Source: Syncephalastrum monosporum B8922 (lineage: Eukaryota; Mucoromycota; Mucoromycetes; Mucorales; Syncephalastraceae). From it: a stretch of 64,000 bases of DNA. Shown here in pieces: positions 46,601-61,474 of this stretch. Within the stretch, counting starts at the first letter, position 1. Each line of letters starts with the position of its first letter. Made by a program: the position numbers and the translations under genes. The stretch covers positions 62,001 to 126,000 of the forward strand of contig JNEN01001207.1 of assembly GCA_000697355.1 (NCBI GenBank), in the 5' to 3' direction. The notes below the pieces were generated by a model. It was not told the DNA's origin. It did no database searches and saw only the letters and a program-made list of their open reading frames with translations.

Positions 46601-47417
46601 AGCACTAGGATAACGCACGGAAACCTAACGCGTCACAAAGCCTTACGCGCAATGCCACCGAAAGAAGGATGCTGATAATATTGCACCAGCTTCCCGCACA
46701 CGCGAAGCGTAAATGGGGGTATGAGCGCTGGCCCCATCAAGCGGCGGGAGCATGCCAGAGTGGCCTCAGATCAATCGAGGTTATGACGACGCGTCAAAGA
46801 GGTTCACTCACACCCGAAGCGCAATCGAGGTGTCACTCTGGGACGAAGCGAAGCGAGTCGCACCGCTTGTCAACATAAAGTCAGAGACAGCGAGTGCGTC
46901 CTAGCCAGCTACTGTTGTAGCTGACGCGGCTTTCGCTTCCGCGTACAGTGGTCCCAGGTCAACAGCGAGCCCTGGCCCTCTTTTCTTTTTGCATCGCACG
47001 TTCGCAAAAGCAAGTTTCATTTTGAGTCGTAAAATCTTCTCGGTAGCCTCACGCTTTCGAAATGGCGGTTGTAGGCATTGACATCATTCTCGTGCGCAGA
47101 ACATGACTAGATCAAGCTGAGTCTACCTCGGCTCTTACGTGAGCCTCCACAACTATAGTCGGATTGAGTTTAGCACAAAGATCAACACAAAAAGAAGAAC
47201 CTGCTTACGGGTAATCTGAAACAGACACATTTCGATTCATAGCTGGCAGAGAGAACAACGAATGTCTTGCCACCTTCGTCCACCTTTGTTCCCAATGACT
47301 GACTTTTAAAAGCCGATGGCAGCCTCTCATTGTTCTCTGGCTGGCCCTTCTTCTCTTCCTTATTACTCTCATAGCTACATTCACTATTCTTTCGATCGAA
47401 CAGAAGGTTTAAAACAC
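46601..47417. other. Gene-poor island, GC-richer patch
   Basis: At 46715-46880 the base composition rises and there is an 8-bp inverted pair CCAGAGTG / CACTCTGG about 70 bp apart and a repeated CAATCGAGGT. No coding signal or RNA gene fits. It may be a remnant of inserted DNA. Confidence 0.4.
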
Positions 47418-47451
47418 TGTGTAGTGTACAACTCCTCTGTTGGTACCATGC
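47418..47451 (+). repeat. 34-bp direct repeat, copy 1
   Basis: Identical over 34 bp to 47530-47563 (core GTGTACAACTCCTCTGTTGG). Flanks upstream of both copies are also alignable but diverged, consistent with an old tandem duplication of about 112 bp. Confidence 0.85.
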
Positions 47452-47529
47452 AAGCATTCGCTTCTGGGCCCTTCTTGCTCTCTTCTATTTCTCTCACTAT
47501 CCTCTCAATCCAAAGAAGGAATCCAACGT

Positions 47530-47563
47530 TGTGTAGTGTACAACTCCTCTGTTGGTACCATGC
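47530..47563 (+). repeat. 34-bp direct repeat, copy 2
   Basis: Second exact copy, offset 112 bp from the first. A weaker relative of the sequence just after copy 1 (AAGCATTCGCTTCTGGGCCC) occurs at about 48255-48275 as AAGCACTCGCTTCTGAGCCC. Confidence 0.85.
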
Positions 47564-47690
47564 TGTCACGACTAAAACACGATCACAAGCTATGGTCGTA
47601 CTACCTTCCCGTTCTGACGCATACTTCCTTTCCTTTGCATTGTTGTTTTCGTTTACCATTTCCCGTTTACATATCTGATCATAACATTCA

Positions 47691-47738
47691 CTTTTCCATA
47701 TCACAACTTTTCCATATCACAACTTTTCCATATCACAA
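47691..47738 (+). repeat. 16-bp tandem repeat, three exact copies
   Basis: Unit CTTTTCCATATCACAA repeated three times without change. A young minisatellite in the gene-poor island. Confidence 0.9.
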
Positions 47739-50318
47739 CAAGCACCTTTTCCGTCCACCTTCCAGTCCTTCACCTGTATAAACGTTCTTCTATTTTGTAT
47801 CAAATATATCAATATCATCAGATTATCTTGCCATATTCTACCCTATTCCCTCTTGTCTCTGTCTCTTGCCTTGTCTCTCTGTCAAGTCCCCTAAGGATCC
47901 TCGTGCAAGCCAAGTCCTGAATCTCTGTCTGTATCCTTGTATCCGTCTACCTCCTTCCAGTAGTAGAGCCCCATCTCATGGGCCCTACTTGCTTACTGCT
48001 TCTTGTTTCTGGTTGCCTCGTATGTCCCTGGACCATTGTGAAGATGAAGGATTTTGATATATAATCTCTTGTAGAATAGTTTTTATCTAACGTGGCATAT
48101 ATCGCTTGCATTGTCTCGATCTTTGTTATGTAACCCTCAGTTCGGTATGTATCTTGTCTGGAGGCGTAGAGTAGTGCCTAACACCCCGTCTTAGTCCTGT
48201 AATCCTTCCCTCTTTGTCTTGTCCTGCCTTGTCCGGTCTTTGTCAACGACACATGCAAGCACTCGCTTCTGAGCCCTTTGCGCAAGAATGGGGCTGGAAA
48301 GGCCAGAAAATAAGATATTGATGCGATGGCTCTCTTTGGTATCACTAAATGAAGGTGTTGGACCAGACAAGACGTGCCTGATGACTTTCCATGCGGTTGC
48401 AAACAACGAATCAAGGGAAGGAAAAGAGAAAAAGCAAGAAAAAAAAAGAATGAAAAACTGAAGGTATGCTCGCGGTGACGGGTCGTTGATTTGGAGGTGA
48501 TATTGTAGAGCGTCACGCACTTCGCCATCAAATCCTTCGCATTGTATGGAAGAGAGTTTGTTTAAAGTCAAACAAAGCTCTCGCTCTGCTGCTAGTTCGT
48601 CTATATGCCCTCCCTCCGTTTATGTCTTTATACATATATTCTGCTTCGTCCTTTCTTTCCATCCGACACCATCGAAAAGAGGCAGCTTCACGCCACGGGG
48701 AAGAGCAAAAAATATAGAAGTTGACCGTCATTTTATAAAGTCTGATCGGACCCATAAAAATGGGAGAGTTCTTTCATTTCGCTTGCAAGTGGTGTCCTTT
48801 TCCAGGCAAGTAAACACATACACGCTGGCTTTTGGACGTTGGATTTCGCGGAGCACTGAGTCTAGTAATCTGTGAAGGCCATTCCTCTGGGGTGGACTGG
48901 AGATGAACGAACACTGTTACCGACATCTGCATCGTTTATATACGGGCACATGTTTGGGTTCCTTTGCCTTGTCGTCCAAAAGCAGAATTAGAAGAAAACC
49001 TACTGACCACTTGTTTTATTTCCGTGAATCACAACTTCCGCAATGCTAATGTCTTGACCGCAAACGTCCCATGTTGCTCCTACACTATAAAATGTGCAAG
49101 GACTACCATTCCATTGGTGATTGAATTTGCACAAACTGCCCATGGATGTTTTGACCAAAGGGTTGTTTATGACGGGCGGCTTCCTCGCCGTGGGAGAACG
49201 ACGATGGTCTCCACTTTTTTAATGACACCAAACAAATACTACTTACTCGATATCGTATGCCTCTATCTCCAATTGTTCTTCTGAAGCTGCTAAAATAATG
49301 GGGTATTTGATATGTTCGCAATCATGGACTCTGTATACTATGACAAATATGCAGTTTTCGAATCTTGAGGGTCATGGTGATCCTGTATCCTTCCTCTTAT
49401 CTCTCTGACGGCGTGCTGTCACTCTCTTCTCATTTACCCCTGTGCACTTTGAAATCATTCTTCCTTGCCTCCCCCAAAATAACAATGTGTTTTCAATAAA
49501 CCCCATGACAGTCGTGGTTGCACTTATTCATTTGACTCGAATGGTATGGTTTAAGATGACCCAGGTACTATGCTGGATGATGCTAACTCTTTCTATCTTA
49601 TCCATTTTACAACACCCGCAACACAATATCACAGTTGAATGGTGTGCGTGAAAGAAACGAAGAAACACAGGGAGAAGCAAATGATTAGATGAGAAGGAGA
49701 AAAAAGTAGCGCGTGTGGCTACAATGAAGTAAACGCTGTATGCTTCCCATGCTGCCATGTGGAAGGGCGGTACCTGTCTGGCGATGGCTAGCCTTCTAGA
49801 TTCCGAGCCAAACTATTCTCTTCTTTTTGAAAATGGAGCGTGTAGTTTGTATACCTCTTCCTTTGGTGCTGCTCTTTTTGGATAGCAAAAAGAGTAAGGG
49901 GATGATACACGTCAAAAATTGTGAAGCAAACTTCTGTAAAGGCATAACAGGTACAGCGGCTGTAAACAATACAGCAGAGTTTCAGGATCGATTGGGGGTT
50001 AGCTGTATACAAGCCGTTTTGGTTAATATCGCCACGTTCATGGTGCTCGAAGTGCATGACGTGACGTGGGCTAAGAAGGATACTCTGTTCCTGCAGATAT
50101 TGCCAGCGCACTGAAACGCATATGTCTTGGTGACAATACATGAGCTCTATAGCATACATTACATATGCAACGCCAAGTAGATCAAGGCGAAAGGAAGGCA
50201 AAGCCGGCGATCGATTGAGCGCTGTATCGGTCGACAAGCAGGACTGAGGAATGAGAAGACCAAGGAAATCCCAAGTCAGATTTCAAGTTACACAGCAGGA
50301 TCTTTAACTTTTCTTCGA
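47739..50318. other. Gene-poor island, right part
   Basis: No gene could be supported. Minus-strand frames at 48191-48571 and 49788-50237 are the longest (126 and 149 codons) but lack motifs, splice continuity or codon bias. The final part is the promoter of the helicase gene at 50319. Confidence 0.45.
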
Positions 50319-53300
50319 ATGTCCAAACCACCGTCGACAGAATCGCCGAGGAAAAGGCCTCGCCAGCAGGAACCCATTCCTGACTTTCTAGTCAGATTGG
50401 GAGCAGTGTTTGAGCGAGCCAACACGTTCTGTGCCTTTTGCGATGCCCGGCTCACCACCGCACTCACGCTCGACAAGATCTTGTCCTCCGTCAATGACAT
50501 GAAACTACGCGATCTGGCTGGGATCAATGCGATACTGCCTAACTTCATCCATTACTACAAGGAAGACGCGGTTACCGTTGTCCAGTTTGGTAAACCATTG
50601 AGCAAGCAGACCATGCGTGAAAAGCACTCGGCCGCTATGGCAAGCCGAGGTGACGACTGGCAATTCAAGCAGCCCAGGCCTGTCAAGCCCGAGGCAATTC
50701 AAAAGACGATTCAGTCACGTAACAAGCAGTTTCACAAGGCTGTAACTGTATACTTGAACAAGTGCAAAAAAGAGGTAAGAACGGTGTGTATCCTCCGGGG
50801 CTTTGGCTCATGCTCAGTGCCAGGGCGTCGCTCCAGAAACTCATTATGCTGCGGCTGTGGAAGACAACCTGCGACAAATCCCGACCGTGGTGGTACAAGA
50901 ACCTCAAACTGACAACAGCAGCACATCTGCTCCCGCAGTTGCCATACCAGACCATCCTTCCATACCAGATGTCATTCAGGGATTGAGTACGCAGGCGTTT
51001 TACGACCATCAGTTGGATGACAAGGCGTGTTGGCGCGAAATACCAGCACGCGAAGCGACATATGGCAAGTTTATTTTCTATGAACGTCCATTTATCTCTA
51101 ATGGCCACATTTAGGCGAATTGGACCCACCGCTGCTGCCCGAGATCAAAGAGGCCTTGGAGCAGCATGGTATTGACTCGCTCTTTGCCCATCAGGCGGAT
51201 GCTATCCAGGCTCTGCGAGAACATCACCATGTGATCGTCACTACTGCAACTGCGAGGTAACTCTCGAGCAAGCCACGGGCATCCCACATTGATCTGCGTC
51301 TGTTTAGTGGAAAATCGTTGATCTATCAGATCCCTGTGCTGGAGAAACTGATGACAGACCCGGCAAGCCGTGCCATATATATCTTCCCCACCAAGGCACT
51401 CGCTCAGGATCAAATGAGAGCGCTGCAGGAACTCATGCGATTATGCCCAAGTCTGAGCGACACTCAGGTGAGCATGAGTGACTGATGCTGAATGATGCGC
51501 ACTAAGCATAGTTTAGATCTCCACCTTTGACGGTGATACCCCAAGTGATCAACGCGCGGCCATCCGAGCAAATGCAAGTGTTATATTTACCAACCCGGAT
51601 ATGTTACATCACGCCATCCTGCCGAATGCGAACGCATGGCGCTCCTTTTTGAGCTCGGTGACCTATGTCGTCGTGGATGGTACGTAATGCGAGCTTCATA
51701 AACCATAGACATTGATATATATTGAGTAGAGTTGCATGTATACAATGGCTTGTTTGGGAGTAACGTGGCGCTGATCATGCGGCGCCTGCGGCGGCTTTGC
51801 CATCACTTTGGTAACAACAGCATCCAGTTTGTATCCTGCAGTGCGACGATTCGAAATCCAAGAAAAGTGAGCTTGTCAGATGACGCCACGTCAGTAATAT
51901 GTAAAAAATGACACGTATTTTCTTGTTGTTAGCATATGCAGCTCCTATTTGGCATGAACGACGTTGCCGTGGTGCAGCGCGACGGAGCGCCTTCGGGTAA
52001 AAAGGTAACAAAAGTTGTGAAGAAGGTATGTTCCTAGACCAATGATATGGATTCCTCTGTGCAGAATTTTATTCTGTGGAATCCACCGTTGACGCATCCA
52101 TCCGACCCACACTCGCCACGACGTAATGCGATATCGGAAGCAGCCGAGATTATTGAGTACCTGCTGACACGTAATGTGCGCACCATCGCATTTTGCAAGG
52201 TAAATCTTAGTCAAGAGTACCACCCCAGTATTGACCCTATGTACTACAGATACGCAAAACATGCGAGCTTCTTATGAAGCAGCTAAGAGAAAATCTGGAA
52301 AAAAACCAGCGGAGGCATCTGATGGACCGTGTCCAATCGTATCGTGGGGGGTACATGCCCCAAGACCGACGCCAGATTGAAAAGAAAATGTTCAGGGGTG
52401 AGCTGCTCGGTGTAGTCGCAACCAATGCATTAGAGCTCGGTGTCGATATCGGATCGCTTGGTATACTTGAAACCACACAAGGTGTCAATTTTACATGACT
52501 AACGTATATTATAGATGCTGTAGTCATGGTCGGCATGCCCTGGTCCATTTCTGCCATGGTAGAAATAAGTTTTCGAGCATCACATGACTGGTATTAATGC
52601 GTTACTTGAATCATTAGTGGCAGCAATCCGGTCGCGCAGGTCGACGAAATGCAGACTCGCTCTCCATGGTCATTGCGGACGGGAATCCCCTGGACCAATA
52701 TTATTCGGCAAGTATTCTGTATGATCCCGTGGCTTACGTATTCCTGACTTTTTCATTGTAGCGTCATCCGGCTGTCCTCTTTGAAAGAGAACCGGATGAT
52801 ATTACCTTTGACGTGGAAAACGGGATGGTTCTGGAAAGCCATCTGCAGTGTGCGGCGGAGGAGCTGCCTGTTGATACCGAGCGTGATCACGTCTACTTTG
52901 GAAGCCAAACAAAAGAAATATGCGAAGCGCATTTGATGCCCATTGATACCCGGCGAGGGGTGAGTGGATCAGATTCCGAAAGCAGAGCTAAAGTGTCTAG
53001 TTGTACCGACCGCATATGCGGTTTAGACCGCATCCTGCCCAATTTGTGAACGTGCGCAACATCACACAGGATACGTATCTGGTCATTGACACGACTGGGA
53101 ACCGAAATGCTGTGCTCGAAGAGATCGAGTCCTCGCGAGCGTCTTTTGAGATCTATGAAGGTATGCAGGGCGTGTGATTTTTCTGTCCCATACTGACTTT
53201 TATGAAAAAAAAAGGCGCTATTTTTATTCATCAGGGACGGACATACCTCGTCGATGAATGTAACACAGATCAACGTTATGCGTGTGTACATCTTGTTCGC

Positions 53301-54062
53301 GTCGATTGGACAACACAGCAGCGTGACTACACGAACGTCAACGTGATCAATACCTCCATGAGCAAGTGCATTCGGGGCACTACGCATTTTGTGGGCTATG
53401 GTCGCGTTCAGAGTAAGAAATTCATCCATGGCAGCATCGTGTCTGACGCACTTTGTAGTTGAGACGGTGGTATTTGGGTATTACAAGATGGATAAGCGCA
53501 ATCGAATCATGGATACCATCGAGGTGTATATGGATCCGATCCTCCGCGAGTCAACAGGCCTGTGGGTGGATCTACCGAGTCGCACCCTAGCCGAGCTTGA
53601 TGCGCACGAGATTGACAGGATGGCGGCCGTGCATGCCTGCGGTAAATATGATCGCAATGGAACGCACTGTGATATATACTTATCTCTATTCATTGTAGCA
53701 CATATCATGATTTCGCTGCTCCCCAGGTTTACAACCTCAACCCAATCCGATGTACGGACTGAGTGCAAGAACCCACACGCGACACGACCCCGTCCTCCTC
53801 GAATCGCCTTGTACGAAACCCAGCCTAGTGGTATCGCGCGCAAAGCATACGGCTTCTTTGACGAGTTGCTCCTCTCATGCGTAGAGCAGATTGAAAAATG
53901 CACATGTGAGGAGGGTTGCCCTTCCTGTAAGTTATATGTTGCTGCTTGAGTGCCTATTCTAAGCATTTTGTAGGCGTCCATCTCACGTCATGCTCGGAGC
54001 ACAATGCCATGTGTTCCAAGCCGGGCGCGATCCTGGTTTTACGTCAGTTGCTATCATCATGA
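50319..54062 (+). CDS. HRQ1: RecQ4-like ATP-dependent DNA helicase Hrq1
   Basis: Seventeen exons: 50319-50774, 50824-51064, 51115-51256, 51308-51467, 51517-51679, 51730-51866, 51933-52025, 52065-52199, 52250-52460, 52515-52558, 52618-52707, 52762-52959, 53001-53160, 53215-53412, 53459-53641, 53699-53926, 53974-54062; 975 aa. Hrq1 is a 3'-5' helicase in crosslink repair and telomere maintenance. Motifs: [11 protein letters not shown], Walker A TASGKS (Lys282), DELH box at 387-390, [20 protein letters not shown], and QQSGRAGRR (595-604). The C-terminal DUF1998 zinc region has [10 protein letters not shown] (938-947) then HLTSCSEHN. Introns 2 (51065) and 11 (52708) start with GC. Exon 10 is only 44 nt. 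All motifs are intact, so the enzyme should be active. Confidence 0.93.
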
Positions 54063-54636
54063 ACGAAGGAGCCCTAAACAAAGTGCGTGAACGGAATATC
54101 CAGCCTAATACGCTGGCACGCAAAGTAATGAGATAACTTGAAAGCTCGACGCACTACACTCAGGCTGGTCTCTTTTTCTCTGTTCAAGCGCCGTGCATGG
54201 CGGATGGTATTAATAGGCGGAGTCGTGATATAACAGAGATGTTCTTGTTCGGTCTGAGACTTGTTTAGAACCATCAAATTTCATGGGGACGCACCGTGTC
54301 TGCACGTGCCCTTTGGATTTGTTTCTCAGTATCATTCGGGCGACTGTGCACTGTCATCACATCAAAAAATCTATTTGTGTGAAAAATTTTACGGTATCTC
54401 GGGACCTGCGGTAAATTAGACGGCAGGTGTTTATTTTGTACTTTGGATGCGCATCGTTCGTACGACCACGATAACACTGAATTGTCCAGTCCGCTGCAAG
54501 CGGCAAACATCATTTGTACAATTTGAGTACCTCACAAGTTCCTTACCCCTCTCTTTCCATTTTTCTTGCCCCCCTTATAACCCCTCTATTCTTTTTTTCT
54601 ATCTTTCCGGCCCACCACCATTCTTAATTACTCTTG
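54063..54636. other. Intergenic, no gene seen
   Basis: Spacer between HRQ1 and the ZIP transporter gene. The last 100 bp is pyrimidine-rich leader. Nothing recognised elsewhere. Confidence 0.5.
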
Positions 54637-55906
54637 ATGCTCGCTTTCTCAGAAGTTGACTATCAAGGCTGGCTGTTGGTGGCCTTGTCCTCTCTGGCCT
54701 GCATTGTCGGTGGTGAGTAATTCAAGAACAGCGAGAAGACTTTGCTGATCTCCGAATGTTATAGCATCTGTGGTGTTCATTGACGTTTGGTTTCCTTCGC
54801 CTCACGGATCACGGCTTGAAAGGCCGAGCGTGGTTTCAGGGTCCATGTCGCTCGGTGCTGGCGTGTTGATATTTTCAGCTCTCTTCACGCTGTTACCTGC
54901 CTCGCAGAAACGCATGCAATCCGATTGGATGGTCTATGTCTGCTTCTTCTCGGGCGTTCTCATTACTGTTACCCTCACGCGCATAATCCACACTCTTGCC
55001 CCGGCTGCTATCCATACCTGCGGTTCTCACGAAACGGCCGAGGTCCACACAACTGATCATCACCACCACAGTCATAGTCATACCCACGCCCATGCGCATA
55101 AACCCCATAGTCACACTCATCACCATGGTGACGAAGAGCAAGCCAAGTTGTTGATACCCAACTCATATGGTACCATCGCCTCGACGAGCCACCCAGACGA
55201 CCCAGATCAGAAAGAGGATTATTTTCGAATCGGCGTTCAGACCGCGATAGCTATTTGCATCCACAAATTCCCAGGTAAAGATGAAGCGATAATAACTCTA
55301 AATAAGCCTCATCAAAGGAAAACAAAACAGAAACGCACACATCTTGCGTGGGTTTCTGTCTTGTCAATTCCGAATAATAATAGTATAGCTCGTCTTGGCA
55401 AGAGAGGCTAACCCCTTCATTCCTTGTTTATGTTTCATCCCAGAGGGCTTGATCATGTTTATCTCGAGCCAAGCGAGCCGACAACTGGGCCTATCCGTCT
55501 GCGTAGCACTCTCTATTCACAACGTCATCGAAGGCTTCATGATCGCCCTGCCCCTCTACTTTGCGACCCGTTCCAGAGCCCTTGCTTTCGGCTATGCTGC
55601 TTTGTTGGGCGGAGTGGCGCAGCCCCTGGGCGCGGCTGTTGGCCTGGTCGCGCTCAACGTGGTGGATGAGAACCGCCTGTTTGGAATCGTTTTTGGTGTC
55701 GTCTCGGGCATGATGTGTCTGATAGCCGTCCAGGTAATTAAAATGAAAAAGAAATGCAATGCGTGCTTCCATGTTATTGACACAATGTAATAATAATATA
55801 GAGTATGCTGCCGCAGGCCATCAAAGCAGACACGCGCCACGTAGCATTCTTTTTCTTTTTCGGCATTTTCATGATTGGCCTAGCGTCGTTGCTCAAGTCT
55901 GTATAA
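54637..55906 (+). CDS. ZIP family zinc transporter (Zrt3-like)
   Basis: Four exons, 54637-54712, 54765-55274, 55444-55733 and 55802-55906, 326 aa. ZIP (SLC39) proteins move zinc into the cytosol from outside or from organelles. Membrane spans include WLLVALSSLACIVGG, SMSLGAGVLIFSALFTLLPA and VCVALSIHNVIEGFMIALPL; the metal site is HNVIEG (TM4) with the partner IAICIHKFPEGL, again His and Glu. The cytosolic loop between TM3 and TM4 holds about 20 His in 40 residues, the usual zinc sensor or buffer. Spacing resembles the vacuolar Zrt3 group, so release of stored zinc is inferred. Exon 4 could also start at 55818 (AG after CCG CAG), which would drop SMLPQ. Confidence 0.88.
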
Positions 55907-56882
55907 TTTTAACGATACCCCAATGCAGCACGTACATGCACATGCAGACAGCAGCCCGAATCACTCACGCACTGCTCGCACATCGCACGCTCATATACTC
56001 TTACACTCATCACCCATCGCGACAAAAAAGGCGCTTTTACCCTTCATACATACACATATTATTATACACCCACGCCTCCGTACATACAGCACTCCTCTTA
56101 TTCTTGTCCGTCTCTACTGCCTCTATCCATTTCCTGCCCAGGATCGGCATCCAACATTTTTTCCTTCTGTTTTCTTTTCCATCCTGCTACCCTCCTCGTC
56201 TTCTACAGTATTCCCCTCAGGAGTTGCTTATTTTACCATATTTTCTTTTTCCTTTTCATTTACACATATATAAGAATGAAAGAAGAAGAAAAAAAGAAGT
56301 GATACCTGGTCATGTAAAATAGGTTACAATAAAGATGATAAAAGAGAATTCACAACAACGACAGGGGGTCATGAATGTGAGTGTATGTGTGTAAGCGGAG
56401 ACAAGCGCGCGAACAACCCACATATTAGGTACACACATAAACGCAGCCGCGGTTCAGAAGCCATTCGAATCTTGACAAAACTAAAAGGGCGTGCATGACG
56501 GCAAGAGAAGAGGATTTGCGATTGGGTCATTTTGCATACCATTTTGGTGATAATTTCTCTTTTTTTAAACCACAAGCAAGTGGCGTACCCCCCAACTTTT
56601 TCTTACCCCTTCCCTCCCGTCCACATACATACATACATCACATACATCCTCTTTTATACACACAGTAAGTTACTTTTTGTGTGTATGTGGATGCTGCACA
56701 CTTTTTTCGCTCTGCTGTTCAACCCCTTGTTCCCCCCAAAAAACCTATTTGGTTTTTCCTTTCCGTTTATTATTTAAAAAATACCTTTCTTAGACTTTTT
56801 GTCCCTCTCTTCTTTTTACCTACTTGCTTGAATAATTTTGCGTCGCACCTAAACCACGACGACTCGTCGACACGCTTTCACG
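55907..56882. other. Intergenic, pyrimidine-rich, no gene
   Basis: Nearly 1 kb with long CA/TC-rich low-complexity tracts on plus, especially 55920-56270 and 56580-56830. It likely includes the ZIP 3' end and the long leader of the kinase gene. Confidence 0.5.
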
Positions 56883-59962
<3,080 letters not shown>

Positions 59963-60052
59963 TAGAAATTATACACATACTATTATATCACCCTATACCG
60001 CCCTTTATTCAACGCATAATACACCTACATACAATGCATACGCCGCATTTTT

Positions 60053-61474
60053 TCAAGCCAAAAACAAAATCATCAGGCATGTCCAGAGAATGCAAGTCGC
60101 CGGTGTAAGGACGGTCCCCAAGTTGGTCTTGAGCTCAAAGCCTTCCTGTGCACCGTCCGAATGATCGCCGAGGACGGTCCACGGTAAGGTCAGGCGTGTG
60201 ATATTGTAAAGATGGGCATACTTGTCTGCTACGGCACTGCGGGTCATATCGTACGTGTCGTTGGGTCCGTACGCAATCCGGGCATAGTCGAGAATCTCGA
60301 CGAGACGTGCCGAGGCGTTGAAACCATTCACGTTGGAAAAGGGCCAGGCCGTCTCGTTCACAGCATACGGCAGCAGAAAGTCCAAGGCATGGCGAAGGCT
60401 TTTGCCGTCCACGGTTTGGTAGCTGTAGAGGTCAACTCCGACCTGGCGACCGATCTCGGCGAGTCGGACAAGACCTTGGAGGTTGAAGATGGAATAAAAC
60501 CAGCTGAAAGGACGCGCGGTTTCCTGATACTGTTCACCCGTGGTAGAAATCTGAGGCGCAATGCGGAGTGCGGTTGCGTTGGTCACCACTTCGCGTGCGC
60601 TGTGCTTGTCACCCAAAAAGAGGTACAGCGCTGCGAGCTGGACGTCGTAAAACGTTCCATGGTTATTTTGTGCCGACTGTTCAAAACGGCCGTTGGGGCT
60701 CTCGCGCAGCCATTGAGTGTATTGCATAGCCCACCAGCGTAGTTGAGCGTTATAGCCTTTTGGCCAGTCCGGGCTGTGCTGCAAAATGGCGATCGCATCC
60801 AGGAGATCAGGAATGACGTGCAGATCGATGATGCCCTTGGCACGCCCACTGTTGTAGCCGCGGACGAGTGACGCGTATTGCAAATGTGGGTTCATCCGTG
60901 TTTTTGGGTGGATAAACCAGTCGGCTACACGCTTCGCCGCCTTCTGTGCATAGGTCGTATTATCAAAATAGTGGTAAGCAAGCGAGAGGTACTGAATCTG
61001 CTGCACCGCGTCGCGAAACTGGTCATAATCGGGCACTTGTTTGATGTCGGGGTTGATGAAACCATCGCGTCGAATATAAGGTAATCCATTTGCCGTTGAA
61101 TTATTAGGCCAAAAGTAACGTGCGAGCGAAACATAGTCGTTCCGCTGATACTCTCCTGTCACATTCTTGTTTGCGACAGAGTACACCGCGTCGTCTTCGA
61201 CAAACCGGTCAGCTTTCTTCTTGAGAACCCAGAGCGCGTGCTGGAGTCCGCGGTCGTAGTCGCTCATGTGCTCCCGGTTCTCGTTGAGCATTGTTACGTT
61301 GAGTAAAACAGACCCGACCATGGCGTCCGATATGTGAGGCGGGGCATCCGATGCGATGGGAGCCGGATATTCCCAGCCGTCCGTTTGCTCCAGCCCAGCC
61401 GTCAGGCTCATCATCGTTGTGGCTAGTATGACGGCCAGCCACCCGCACAGTCGCTGTTTGTTCTGGATATACAT
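60053..61474 (-). CDS. Alginate-lyase-like polysaccharide lyase, GPI-type tail
   Basis: Single exon, 473 aa. Family resemblance is to Alginate_lyase (PL5-type alpha/alpha toroid) enzymes, which cleave uronic acid polymers by beta-elimination: VSLARYFWPNNSTANGLPYI then RRDGFINPDIKQVPDYDQ, and the catalytic segment NNHGTFYDVQLAAL (His near residue 270) with downstream Tyr and Arg candidates. The N-terminus has a signal peptide; the C-terminus ends in a hydrophobic stretch (ILWTCLMILFLA) preceded by small residues, typical of GPI attachment. There are at least six N-glycosylation sequons. Substrate is uncertain: Mucoromycota walls contain glucuronic-acid polymers, so remodelling of the fungus's own wall is as likely as use of foreign alginate. 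Every neighbour of similar length has introns. Confidence 0.82.
   Translation of the reverse strand: MYIQNKQRLCGWLAVILATTMMSLTAGLEQTDGWEYPAPIASDAPPHISDAMVGSVLLNVTMLNENREHMSDYDRGLQHALWVLKKKADRFVEDDAVYSVANKNVTGEYQRNDYVSLARYFWPNNSTANGLPYIRRDGFINPDIKQVPDYDQFRDAVQQIQYLSLAYHYFDNTTYAQKAAKRVADWFIHPKTRMNPHLQYASLVRGYNSGRAKGIIDLHVIPDLLDAIAILQHSPDWPKGYNAQLRWWAMQYTQWLRESPNGRFEQSAQNNHGTFYDVQLAALYLFLGDKHSAREVVTNATALRIAPQISTTGEQYQETARPFSWFYSIFNLQGLVRLAEIGRQVGVDLYSYQTVDGKSLRHALDFLLPYAVNETAWPFSNVNGFNASARLVEILDYARIAYGPNDTYDMTRSAVADKYAHLYNITRLTLPWTVLGDHSDGAQEGFELKTNLGTVLTPATCILWTCLMILFLA

Noticed and set aside
46754..46839. Inverted pair CCAGAGTG / CACTCTGG as transposon ends
   Set aside because: Arms are only 8 bp, no target duplication or transposase frame is found nearby; likely chance.
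48191..48571. 126-codon minus-strand frame in the island
   Set aside because: Includes low-complexity Phe/Ser content from a polypurine tract, no splice-supported extension and no recognised motif, so not called as a gene.
49788..50237. 149-codon minus-strand frame upstream of HRQ1
   Set aside because: No codon bias, motif or splice partner; it occupies the likely HRQ1 promoter. Could be a remnant but evidence is too thin.
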